A stretch of DNA of 64,000 nucleotides from Arenicola marina (taxonomy: Eukaryota; Annelida; Polychaeta; Arenicolidae): positions 18,793,574-18,857,573 of the forward strand of contig OZ025248.1 in assembly GCA_964019135.1 (NCBI GenBank), in the 5' to 3' direction. A program made the translations under genes and the position numbers. The notes beneath the pieces were generated by a model. It was not told the origin of the DNA. It ran no database searches and was given only the letters and a program-made list of their open reading frames with translations. Of this stretch, positions 32,160 through 43,784 are shown piece by piece; positions within the stretch are counted from its first letter, which is position 1; each line of letters begins with the position of its first letter.

Positions 32160-35100
32160 CAGGGATGAGAAACCAGGGATGAGAAACCAAGGGGTACAGG
32201 CGAACAGGGATGAGAGATAGGACAGCGGGTACAGGCGATCAGGGATGAGAGATGGGACAGAGGGTACAGGCGACCAGGGATGAGAGATAGGACAGAGGGT
32301 ACAGGCGATCAGGGATGAGATGGGACAGAGGATACAGGCGACAAGGGATGAGATGGGACAGAGGGTACAGGCGACCAGGGATGAGATGGGACAGAGGGTA
32401 CAGGCGACCAGGGATGAGAGATGGGACAGAGGGTACAGGCGACCAGGGATGAGATGGGACAGAGGATACAGGCGATCAGGGATGAGAGATGGGACAGAGG
32501 GTACAGGCGACCAGGGATGTGATGGGACAGAGGGTACAGGCGACCAGGGATGTGATGGGACAGAGGGTACAGGCGACCAGGGATGAGAGATAGGACAGAG
32601 GGTACAGGCGACCAGGGATGAGATGGGACAGAGGGTACAGGCGACCAGGGATGAGATGGGACAGAGGGTACAGGCGACCAGGGATGTGAGATAGGACAGA
32701 GGGTACAGGCGATCAGGGATGAGAGATGGGACAGATGGTACAGGCCACCAGGGATGAGATGGGACAGAGGGTACAGGCGACCAGGGATGAGATGGGACAG
32801 AGGGTACAGGCGACCAGGGATGAGAGATGGGACAGAGGGTACAGGCGACCAGGGATGAGAGATGGGACAGAGGGTACAGGCGACCAGGGATGAGATGGGA
32901 CAGAGGGTACAGGCGACCAGGGATGAGAGATGGGACAGAGGGTACAGGCGACCAGGGATGAGAGATGGGACAGATGGTACAGGCGACCAGGGATGAGATG
33001 GGATAGAGGGTACAGGCGACCAGGGATGAGAGATGGGACAGAGGGTACAGGCGACCAGGGATGAGAGATGGGACAGAGGGTACAGGCGACCAGGGATGAG
33101 AGATGGGACAGAAGGTACAGGCGACCAGGGATGAGAGATGGGACAGAGGGTACAGGCGACCAGGGATGAGATGGGACAGAGGGTACAGGCGATCAGGGAT
33201 GAGATGGGACAGAGGGTACAGGCGACCAGGGATGAGAGATGGGACAGAAGGTACAGGCGACCAGGGATGAGAGATGGGACAGAGGGTACAGGCGACCAGG
33301 GATGAGAGATAGGACAGAGGGTACAGGCGATCAGGGATGAGATGGGACAGAGGGTACAGGCGACCAGGGATGAGAGATGGGACAGAGGGTACAGGCGACC
33401 AGGGATGAGAGATAGGACAGAGGGTACAGGCGACCGGGGATGAGATGGGACAGAGGGTACAGGCGACCAGGGATGAGAGATAGGACAGAGGGTACAGGCG
33501 ACCAGGGATGAGATGGGACAGAGGATACAGGCGACCAGGGATGAGATGGGACAGAGGGTACAGGCGACCAGGGATGAGATGGGACAGAGGGTACAGGCGA
33601 CCAGGGATGAGAGATGGGACAGAGGGTACAGGCGACCAGGGATGAGAGATGGGACAGAGGGTACAGGCGACCAGGGATGAGAGATGGGACAGAGGGTACA
33701 GGCGACCATGGATGAGATGGGACAGAGGGTACAGGCGACCAGGGATGAGATGGGACAGAGGGTACAGGCGACCAGGGATGAGAGATAGGACAGAGGGTAC
33801 AGGCGATCAGGGATGAGATGGGACAGAGGGTACAGGCGACCAGGGATGAGATGGGACAGAGGGTACAGGCGACCAGGGATGAGAGATAGGACAGAGGGTA
33901 CAGGCGATCAGGGATGAGATGGGACAGAGGGTACAGGCGACCAGGGAGGACAGAGGGTACAGGCGACCAGGGATGAGATGGCACAGAGGGTGCAGGCGAC
34001 CAGGGATGAGATGGGACAGAGGGTACAGGCGACCAGGGATGAGAGATAGGACAGAGGGTACAGGCGATCAGGGATGAGATGGGACAGAGGGTACAGGCGA
34101 TCAGGGATGAGATGGGACAGAGGGTACAGGCGACCAGGGATGAGAGATGGGACAGAGGGTACAGGCGACCAGGGAGGACAGAGGGTAAAGGCGACCAGGG
34201 ATGAGATGGGACAGAGGGTACAGGCGACCAGGGATGAGATGGGACAGAGGGTACAGGCGACCAGGGATGAGAGATGGGACAGAGGGTACAGGCGACCAGG
34301 GATGAGAGATGGGACAGAGGGTACAGGCGACCAGGGATGAGAGATGGGACAGAGGGTACAGGCGACCAGGGATGAGAGATGGGACAGAGGGTACAGGCGA
34401 CCAGGGATGAGATGGGACAGAGGGTACAGGCGACCAGGGATGAGAGATGGGACAGATGGTACAGGCGACCAGGGATGAGATGGGACAGAGGGTACAGGCG
34501 ACCAGGGATGAGATGGGACAGAGGGTACAGGCGACCAGGGATGAGAGATGGGACAGATGGTACAGGCGACCAGGGATGAGATGGGACAGAGGGTACAGGC
34601 GACCAGGGAGGACAGAGGGTACAGGCGACCAGGGATGAGATGGGACAGAGGGTACAGGCGACCAGGGAGGACAGAGGGTACAGGCGACCAGGGATGAGAT
34701 GGGACAGAGGGTACAGGCGACCAGGGATGAGATGGGACAGAGGGTACAGGCGACCAGGGATGAGAGATAGGACAGAGGGTACAGGCGATCAGGGATGAGA
34801 TAGGACAGAGGGTACAGGCGATCAGGGATGAGATGGGACAGAGGGTACAGGCGACCAGGGATGAGAGATGGGACAGAAGGTACAGGCGACCAGGGATGAG
34901 AGATGGGACAGAGGGTACAGGCGACCAGGGATGAGATGGGACAGAGGGTACAGGCGACCAGGGATGAGATGGGACAGAGGGTACAGGCGACCAGGGATGA
35001 GAGATAGGACAGAGGGTACAGGTGACCAGGGATGAGATGGGACAGAGGGTACAGGCGACCAGGGATGAGAGATGGGACAGATGGTACAGGCGACCAGGGA

Positions 35101-36836
35101 TGAGAGATGGGACAAAGGGTACAGGCGACCAGGGATGAGATGGGACAGAGGGTACAGGCGACCAAGGATGAGATGGGACAGAGGGTACAGGCGACCAGGG
35201 ATGAGATGGGACAGAGGGTACAGGCGACCAGGGATGAGATGGGACAGAGGGTGCAGGCGACCAGGGATGAGAGATGGGACAGATGGTACAGGCGACCAGG
35301 GATGAGAGATGGGACAGAGGGTACAGGCGACCAGGGATGAGATGGGACAGAGGGTACAGGCGACCAGGGATGAGATGGGACAGAGGGTACTGGCGACCAG
35401 GGATGAGAGATGGGACAGAGGGTACAGGCGACCAGGGATGAGATGGGACAGAGGGTACAGGCGATCAGGGATGAGAGATATGACAGAGGGTACAGGCGAC
35501 CAGGGATGAGAGATATGACAAAGGGTACAGGCGACCAGGGATGAGAGATGGGACAGAGGGTACAGGCGACCAGGGATGAGATATGGGACAGAGGGTACAG
35601 GCGACCAGGGATGAGATGGGACAGAGGGTACAGGCGACCAGGGATGAGAGATGGGACAGAGGATACAGGCGACCAGGGATGAGATGGGACAGAGGGTACA
35701 GGCGACCAGGGATGAGAGATGGGACAGAGGGTACAGGCGACCAGGGATGAGAGATGGGACAGAGGGTACAGGCGACCAGGGGTATTATGGGACAGAGGGT
35801 ACAGGCGACCAGGGATGAGAGATGGGACAGAAGGTACAGGCGACCAGGGATGAGAGATGGGACAGAGGGTACAGGCGACCAGGGATGAGATGGGACAGAG
35901 GGTACAGGCGACCAGGGATGAGATGGGACAGAGGGTACAGGCGACCAGGGATGAGAGATGGGACAGATGGTACAGGCGACCAGGGATGAGATGGGACAGA
36001 GGGTACAGGCGACCAGGGATGAGATGGGACAGAGGGTACAGGCGACCAGGGATGAGATGGGACAGAGGGTACAGGCGACCAGGGATGAGATGGGACATAG
36101 GGTACAGGCGACCAGGGATGAGATGGGACAGAGGGTACAGGCGACCAGGGATGAGATGGGACAGAGGGTACAGGCGACCAGGGATGAGATATGGGACAGA
36201 GGGTACAGGCGACCAGGGATGAGATGGGACAGAGGGTAAGGCGACCAGGGATGAGAGATGGGACAGATGGTACAGGCGACCAGGGATGAGAGATGGGACA
36301 GAGGGTACAGGCGACCAGGGATGAGATGGGACAGAGGGTACAGGCGACCAGGGATGTGATGGGACAGAGGGTACAGGCGACCAGGGATGAGATGGGACAG
36401 AAGGTACAGGCGACCAGGGATGAGATGGGACAGAGGGTACAGGCGACCAGGGATGAGATGGGACAGAGGGTACAGGCGACCAGGGATGAGAGATAGGACA
36501 GAGGGTACAGGCGACCAGGGATGAGAGATGGGACAGAGGGTACAGGCGACCAGGGATGAGAGATGGGACAGATGGTACAGCGACCAGGGATGAGAGATAG
36601 GACAGAGGGTACAGGCGACCAGGGATGAGAGATGGGACAGAAGGTACAGGCGACCAGGGATGAGATGGGACAGAGGGTACAGGCGACCAGGGATGAGATG
36701 GGACAGAGGGTACAGGCGACCAGGGATGGGAGATAGGACAGAGGGTACAGGCGACCAGGGATGAGAGATATGACAATAGGGTATGGGCGACCAGGGATGA
36801 GATGGGACAGAATGTACACGCGACAAGGGATGAGAG
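32160..36836. repeat. Mixed 33/35-bp minisatellite, about 137 copies
   Basis: Two unit lengths alternate irregularly. The 33-bp unit contains gatgagatgggacagagg, then gtacaggcgaccagg. The 35-bp unit has an extra 2 bp (gatgagagatggg). A few units are deleted (ggaggacagagg) or reduced by one base. The unit has no stop in the minus-strand frames, so all three minus frames stay open over kilobases and the +2 units shift between them. This yields Ser/Pro/Leu-rich pseudo-proteins that I do not treat as genes. Confidence 0.97.
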
Positions 36837-36844
36837 CCACTGAC

Positions 36845-38785
36845 GTAGCTTCGAGTACGTCCGACGTTGCGTGTGCCGTCTGTCTTTCCTCGGCAAATGT
36901 CCCTTTGGTAGCATCGCCTATTATCGCCTATCGTCAACGTTGTTTACTGAGACCATTGAGTCTCAACTCACTCTGCTCATCTGTAGCCACGCAACCAGCC
37001 CACCAATCGGCATCACGGCATGTCAACGCGCCCCACCCCCCCATAATCCAGCCACCCACCCCCTCACACAGATACAACCCCACCCCTCCCTCGCCACCCC
37101 GCCTAACGACCACCCCCCGCCCCCTCCCGCGCCACCCCGCCCAACGACCCCCCACCCCCCCCCCCCATCCCCACTTCAGGTTATACTATAGGACGTTCAC
37201 CAGAGTGCGCTGCCTGTGGACAAGGTCACCCCTAAACACGCGGGAGTTACCGGGGACAGCGCGCGCGAGATCCCTTGGACGGCGAGGGATTGCGCTCGGT
37301 GAGGTGGTCTCATTAATAACAAAGACTACTTGCGCAAAAAAACCGCCGGATATTCCAACCAACACCAAATTGGTATGTACGCCGTAACGGAAGGTAATCA
37401 CGTAACAAAGAGTTGTGACGACAATTCCCCAGTGGAATGCGGGGAAGACGCATCAAGAATAACTGGAAGGGGAAATTAGGTGAAGTTTGTCCTAATAAAA
37501 AGATTCGGGAGATGACGCAACTCACAAGTAATCAATCTCCTGAGGGAGGCGTAAGAGACGCAAGCGCCACCTACCGGCATCTGGTGGATACATGCCGATG
37601 GTTTTGTTCTTCGTGACAACCACGGCAGAGTTGGGGAGAGGAAGTTGCATGTAATGCGGCCCTCAGCGGCTAATACCGCAGCCACTGTTACCATGGCACC
37701 CACTAGATACCGCGGCTCTTGGCTACAGAGCACACCACCCTACGCATAGCTTCCCCGCTCGGTAACGCTATGTTTGTAATTCGCCTTGATCCCACTGAAG
37801 CAAGTAACTTTCAATTAGTCGTGGTTTTAATGAGGAAGATATATTTGCCGGGGTGTTTAGAGAAGCTACTCGGGGCGGTTACCGGGCACCGGGAAGGCGC
37901 AACAAAGCCGGCATCCATAGTACATAGCGCAGAGTTTATATAACGTAACACCAAGCAACAGTTGGGACATTAGATGTAACGCCCCCTGGTGAGAATCTGT
38001 CACAACGGCAGAAAATAGAGACCAAAAGAGTGTCAAACTGAATTAAAATGGCTGCCGCCAATAGCCCCCGTGCCACGTGCGCTCTATAGTTGTTTTCCCA
38101 GCTACTTTCCTGAACTACAATAGAATTAATACCTGGAAGTCGTAGGTGTGAGGTATATAGCCAGGATTCACTGATAAATGTATAGATATATATGCGTTCA
38201 TCTTCCATTGGCAGGCGATACAGAACGATCAATGTTTCTGTGCCATCGCAGAAGTTACATATTTCCTGTCCACTTTAAAGCTGCACCAAGGAAGGAGGGG
38301 GCGGGGCAAGGGGTGGGGGGGTGTGTATAAATAGGCAAAAGTCATTCTCGATAGAAATAATTCCCCCTGGAGAAAATAAAAGTTAGGTGCGGTTTGACCT
38401 TATTATTATCGTACGCATGTTTCACCGCAGGACGATCAACTAGACACTATTTTCATAATGGTTTCATCAAACATAACTAGGATCTTCAATACTTTTCAAA
38501 CGTCAATCGTACACAAATTCTGCAGAGTAGTAGATCCCTCTCCCAGTAGCACACAATATGGAGCGTGTTCGCGAGACAGATGGGTCACGTGTGAACCAAA
38601 GGACGGTATCACGTACCGTGTATGAGTCACGGGGAGCGAGACGATACGAGACTTAGAATGAGACTTGAAGTGAGCTTCCTGATATTTCTACCCAATGTTC
38701 AGAAATCAGTCGGACCCACTATTCACAAACATACAGTTGTATAGGCTCCGGCTACCATCACATGTAACCCTCACATACAGTGGGG
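36845..38785. other. Unrecognised stretch, C-rich at left
   Basis: A C-rich block at 37030-37170 includes an imperfect duplication of ccaccccgcc(t/c)aacgacc. Poly-G at 38781-38796 adjoins the next repeat. ORFs show no family features. Confidence 0.4.
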
Positions 38786-38799
38786 GGGGGGGGGGGTCA

Positions 38800-39065
38800 T
38801 GTTCCCAGATCACGAAGAATAAATGCCTTTATTCCCAAGTCACGATGAATTAAAAGCATAACCTTCCTCATGCAATGGAAGGGCGGATACACGATACTAA
38901 ATGGACGATTTCCCGATTCACGGTTATTTAATATTAAAATTCCCAGTTCACGATTAATGAAAATCCTTGATCACGGCGGTCAGCTAATACCCCATTGCCA
39001 GTTCACGAAGAATTATTTTCCTCATTACCAGTTCACGGTGAAACGAAGAGCCCAATCACGCGGAA
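38800..39065. repeat. Diverged tandem repeat, about 33-35 bp
   Basis: About seven imperfect units are built on cc(c/a)agttcacgatgaat followed by an AT-rich part. Core matches are at 38853, 38942, 38998 and 39029. It is an old minisatellite. Confidence 0.65.
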
Positions 39066-39069
39066 CGCA

Positions 39070-39620
39070 AATACCCCTTGCCCCCCCCCCCCTCTACAGT
39101 GGGTAACATTACCAACAAGTATCGTATCGTGCAGATCAAACGGCGGCAGAAAATCGATCGGGTCACGATTAGTGAAATGATTTACGCACACATATAATGT
39201 TGTGAATCACCGAGCAGTTCGAGCGGATGGTACGAAACAATACGATTAGCTTGACAATATAAAGTAAAACTGCAACCACTTTTGTTACGTGAATGACACG
39301 CAAATATTAGGCATTTACTACGAATTATTACTACATACTTTTGATTAAATTAAGTAAGTTTTGAGGTTGAGAAACTCATCTTTATGGACAACGCTTGTAC
39401 AGAACGTCAAGTGTTTACACGTTTGGCAGACAGCGACGCGTTAACAGTAATTCACCTGCGATCCACCTGTGAAGGGCGTTCCTAGCGTCGTTTCCGGTTC
39501 ACCTGTCCCTGTGATGTCGCTCTGTCTGGATCTGCAGCTTCCGGGCTCCGGGTCGTGACGTCACTCCTGTTTCCTGTTCCGCTTTCGGTTGGTTCAATGT
39601 CTTCCTCCTCCGCAATCCTT
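39070..39620. other. Unrecognised stretch
   Basis: AT-rich at left, then T/C-rich. No gene or RNA is recognised. Confidence 0.4.
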
Positions 39621-39624
39621 ATAG

Positions 39625-39700
39625 TTGACCTTCAATACTTGACCTCCAATGCTTGACCTTCAAAACTTGACCTTCCAAGCTTGATCTTCAATGATTGGAT
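39625..39700. repeat. 14-bp tandem repeat of ttgacctt-type half-sites, 5 copies
   Basis: The units ttgaccttcaatac, ttgacctccaatgc, ttgaccttcaaaac, ttgaccttccaagc and ttgatcttcaatga follow a 14-bp period. The complement contains AGGTCA, the nuclear-receptor half-site core, in four of the five. Confidence 0.8.
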
Positions 39701-41400
39701 TCCAATCAGTTGGGGTTGCGGCTCTTTCTGCTTCCTGGATGTTACCGCGTCCTCTCTGGATCTTTGTCTCAGTCGTCGGGATATGTTACTTAGATTAAAA
39801 TATATATGTTTGACTCGCTCTTGCGGGCTCGTGTGTTCAACTCTTTTGTCAACACCTTAGCTTTGATCGTGTTGATTTCTTCACTAAGTAGTCAGCAAAT
39901 AGTCGGTTAAGCTCCACTTTGTGCCCGATCAGAAGATTCAGTTATGTATTGTTTTCAGTATTTCGTTGTGATTTAACACCTTCCGCGTTGTTTGTTGTTG
40001 TAGTCGGATGGCGAGTCCTCTTGGCGTTCCCTGTTGGCGTGTAACCGCTCCGGCTGGCTACGTTTGGCACTGTCCCTGACGTCCTTCTGTGGGCTGCTTC
40101 AATCCCCAGCTCTGTCGCTCAGAACGCAGGATTAATCCCGATCCGAAAGAACGAGGACGGCCATGTTGTAACCGGAACCTCCTTTCCTGGCTGTAGCAGA
40201 GGTGTTTGTGACTAACTGACAGGGAGAGGAAAGTGAGTATGAGCAGTCAGGGTGAGGCGGCTTTTATTAGCTGATCCGGTCCTGTGACGGGAATAAATGT
40301 GTGCCCCTGGCAGAGCCGGTCTCGTGAGATCTCGCTCACCCCCGCAGTCGAGCCCGGCACGCGAGAACACTCGCCGAGCACCGCTCACCGTTGTCACTGA
40401 ATGTTTGGGTGGGGGGACGGAGGGAAGTAGGGGGGGGGGTGGGTGGTCAGAAGTAATATCGCAGACCTAAGTTGGGAAACACGTTGGTTGACAACGAGTT
40501 GGTCGCTGGCACTACGCAGGCGTTCACAATGTAAGTTTTGTCTGCCTGCCTCAGGTTGCCTGGGGTTGCCCGGGCTGGCCGGCCTTCCCCATGCCTCCAT
40601 TGGCCTGGCTTAACGTGGCCTGGTACTGCCGTAGGTAATGGCTTAGCGAGCTTATTGGTTGGCTGTCGCCATCGGGCCGAGGCAATGTGTGATTGGCTGA
40701 ACGCCGACAAGGTAATGTAAGGCAGGGCCAGCAACTGCTGGAGGGAGGGACTAGCGGCGGGTGACGGCGGCCTTACGTCTCCCCGTTCTATCCCCGCACT
40801 CTTGTCTCTCGGTCTGTCTGTCTGTCTGTCCTTTTACGCCCCCCCCCCCCCCCGCCACCCTAACTGCCTCCTCTGAGTGACAAAGCCGGTTGATCCGATG
40901 GTCCAAGCTTGAGATATGTGTGACGTCGGGTTTTTACGTTATGTTCGACAGCAGTTTACAAAGAGACAATCTATATGAGAGGGTCGCCGGGGTGGGATCG
41001 GGGATGTGGAGGGGGGGGGGGTGGGGGCGGGGAGTAATTGTCGCCAGCACTGAGGTAAGCCATCCCGGCATTGTGACTACCACAAAACACCCACCCACGG
41101 TGTTGTGTAGCGCAAGATAAGCCAGACAAGAGGGACACGGGAGGGGGGGGGGCGGGGCAGGGGGCAGGGGCCAGGCAATAGAGTGGTACTGTCACGGTAC
41201 TAAGGTGCCATAGCCTCAAGGCTGCCGATGATGTTTTGTGGCTTGCCGTGGCGAGTCCATCGCCCTCTTACCCACCCACTTCACATCCCGCTGGCCCAAT
41301 GTAACCGACTCACCCATCTCCATGACGGTATTCCTCTGATTCATGGGTGGCTGGATTACTTCCCCAGGCCACACGTTGGGGACCCACGAAGGTGACTATA
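39701..41400. other. Unrecognised stretch with poly-G/C tracts
   Basis: No gene is recognised. Contents include poly-G at 40430-40439, a (tctg)n run at about 40810-40830, poly-C at 40841-40853 and poly-G at 41011-41021 and 41144-41151. Small imperfect repeats of ggcctgg/ctggcc lie at 40560-40640. Confidence 0.4.
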
Positions 41401-41414
41401 GCCCCCCCCCCCTT

Positions 41415-41660
41415 CTGTGTCTCTGCGGCCAACTCCATCCACCCCCATCGACACCCCCCCCCCACCCCAACCCACCTTGCTGTGGCTTGACAGCCAACTC
41501 CATCACCCCCCATCCACCCCCCATCCCAACCCACCGCTACCCACTACGCTGTGGCTTGATGGCCAACTCCACCCCTCTCACTCCCTATCCCAACCCACCC
41601 CTCTGTAACTTGGCGGCCAACTCCACCCCCACCCCACCCCACCCCACCCCCACCCCAGCG
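41415..41660. repeat. C-rich repeat of about 53-72 bp, 4 imperfect copies
   Basis: Each copy has a (c/t)ttg(a/g)(c/t)ggccaactcca-type core (near 41428, 41489, 41561 and 41614) followed by a variable run of cacccc and acccacc. Length variation is in the C-rich part. Confidence 0.7.
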
Positions 41661-41689
41661 CCCACATATAAAACTCCCACGGTTGAAAA

Positions 41690-42610
41690 ATAGCTATAAA
41701 ACACTGGGCTCTCCCATTCTGCCTTAAATCAAAGGCTCAGCATTGTGTCGATTATTCCTTTAAACTAACTAGATGGAAGGAAAAAAAGACACCAGGAAGA
41801 AAAGAACCTGACTCGATTAGGAATCGTCTTTCACTAAAATTGTTTTCTCTGTCGCCATCCGAGCTCAAATTCCCTGACTTCCGTTACTTCCCGTGACTTC
41901 GTGTCTCGCGGCGGTGCGTGGTTCTCGCGGCGGTGCGTGGTTCTCGCATTCCTAGTCCCTCATATATATAGGCACACCTAATTAACTCCTCACTACCTGT
42001 AGCCCAAGTTCCGCTGGGTATCGCTGTTATCAAGAAATGGACGAAAAAGGCACAAAAATGCCGAATTTACCAGAGATGACAGTTAACAGCTGCTGCCATC
42101 CTAATTACACATTGTTTCATCTTCGTTTCGAGCCGAACATTCTTCTTGGTCAAGCTAAAGTGTACACACAAGTCTCTAAGCCTTCCTTGTTTGGCGGTGA
42201 GCTTCTCCAGCCCTAGCCACAGAGAAGTGAGGTGCCGATATTCCAAGGCGGCTCATCCTCTGTCTCTGGCTGTTGGCAGGTCCACACGGCCACAAAACAC
42301 CCCAAAGCTGTCCTCTCATGCCGCTGTTTGTCCAATCAATCAAACACTTATTGAGTTAATCTGGGTAACTGTGTGTCAACGTGCAATCGCTTTACAAAAA
42401 CATGAGCAGTGAAGACATTGGACTCGTTGCTCGTAAATCGACTTCTCTAAAGCTTGTCTATGGGGTATTAAACATGATAATCATGATTTAAAGAGGCTTT
42501 TAGATTGTTTTAATTCATACCGACGGTGGCACGTTCTTTATGCGCTAATTATTTGGTGTCACACTAGTTTATTCCTCAACCCATGAGGCCGGTGTGAATA
42601 TGGGAACGAC
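41690..42610. other. Unrecognised stretch
   Basis: No gene is recognised. A short tandem duplication tctcgcggcggtgcgtggt lies near 41904-41943. Confidence 0.4.
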
Positions 42611-42612
42611 GC

Positions 42613-43157
42613 TAAGGCTAGCGTGAGGCGTGAGTCGTTAGGCGTGAGTCGTGAGGCGTGAATCGTAAGGCGTGAGGCGTGAGACGTAAGGTGTGAGACG
42701 TGGTGTGAGTTGTGAGACTTGAGGCATGAGGCGTGACACGTGAGATATAAGGCGTGGGGCGTAAGGCGTGAGGCGTGAGATATAAGGCGTGGGGTGTGAG
42801 GAGTGAGACTTGAGGCATGAGGCGTGACACGTGAGATGTAAGGCGTGGGGCGTGAGGCGTAAGGCGTGAGTCGTGAGATGTAAGGCGTGGGGTGTGAGGA
42901 GTGAGGCGTGAGGCGTGAGAGATGAGTCGTGAGGAGTGAGGCGTGACATGTGACGCGTGAGACGTGATATGTGAGACGTAAGGCGTAAAGCATAAGGCAT
43001 GAGGCGTGACACGTGAGATGTAAGGCGTGAGGCGTGAAGCATGAGACGTCACATGTGAGGCATGGGGTGTGAGGCGTGAGTCGTGAGATGTAAGGCGTGG
43101 GGCGTGAGGCGTGAGGCATGAGACGTGACATGTGAGGCGTGAGGCGTGAGGCGTGAA
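42613..43157. repeat. Heptamer array (gcgtgag-type), about 78 units
   Basis: Strict 7-bp periodicity with units such as gcgtgag, acgtgag, atgtaag, gcgtggg and gagtgag. A higher-order period of 91 bp (13 units) links acttgaggcatgagg at 42717 and 42808. Minus-strand open frames with a 7-residue period arise from 3 x 7 bp. Confidence 0.93.
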
Positions 43158-43569
43158 GTGACCTCAGAGCGCCCAGGAAACAGACAATGTTCCCATAACC
43201 CCCAGTGCAGCAGCCAGACTACGACCATCCCGCAATAAACTAGCACTCGTTTTCCCCTAAAAGACGTAAGCCAACCGGTCCAATGGCATTTGTCATTGTC
43301 AATACATATATGGCTCATGATATATTTGATGACTTACTTCAAGATATGGTTCAAGTTTAGTTCATGATATATTTCATGATTTAGCTCATGACATCTTTGA
43401 TGAGTCATTTCAGGACACTGTTCATGAAATATTTCTTGCCATTCTTCATATTTCGCCATCGTATAATTTTATGTCAACATGGCAGGAGTTCCATCAGGCA
43501 TCGTGGACGAAATTTCACGGTGCACTTATCCGCTATAAAGCGCAGTATGGTAACGTTGCTCAGTAATGA
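43158..43569. other. Unrecognised stretch left of the SINE
   Basis: It contains repeated tcatgatatatttgatga-like motifs at 43314-43420. No gene is recognised. Confidence 0.4.
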
Positions 43570-43784
43570 CGTAACAGCGACGGGGGGCCTCCCTGGTGTA
43601 GTGGTTAGCGCACTAGACCGCAGATCAATAGGTCCTGGGTTCGAATCCGGGCTCGGGCACCTAATCTGGGGCATGTTTCATTCCTTCATCCTTCATCGTC
43701 TCGGGAGGTTCCTTGGCCCAATTTAGCCTGTATGTGCACAAAAGTGGCCTAAAACATCCACATTCCATTCCCGTAACAGCGACG
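43570..43784 (+). mobile_element. tRNA-derived SINE with 13-bp target-site duplication
   Basis: A perfect direct repeat cgtaacagcgacg at 43570-43582 and 43772-43784 flanks a 189-bp body. The 5' part is tRNA-like, with an A-box-like tggtgtagtgg at 43594-43604 and a canonical B box GGTTCGAATCC at 43638-43648, which together form an internal RNA polymerase III promoter. The 3' part is tRNA-unrelated and ends in cattccattcc, likely a short tandem tail. Such elements are mobilised in trans by LINE reverse transcriptase. The perfect duplication suggests a fairly recent insertion. I do not assign a named SINE family. Confidence 0.88.

Noticed and set aside
32309-36937. Minus-strand Ser/Pro-rich ORFs of up to 937 codons
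   Set aside because: By-product of the 33/35-bp array. The peptide switches between three repeated phases at every 35-bp unit.
43587-43660. Functional tRNA gene
   Set aside because: Box A and B motifs are present, but the anticodon arm does not form a standard 5-bp stem with 7-nt loop. The segment is flanked by a SINE body and target-site duplication.
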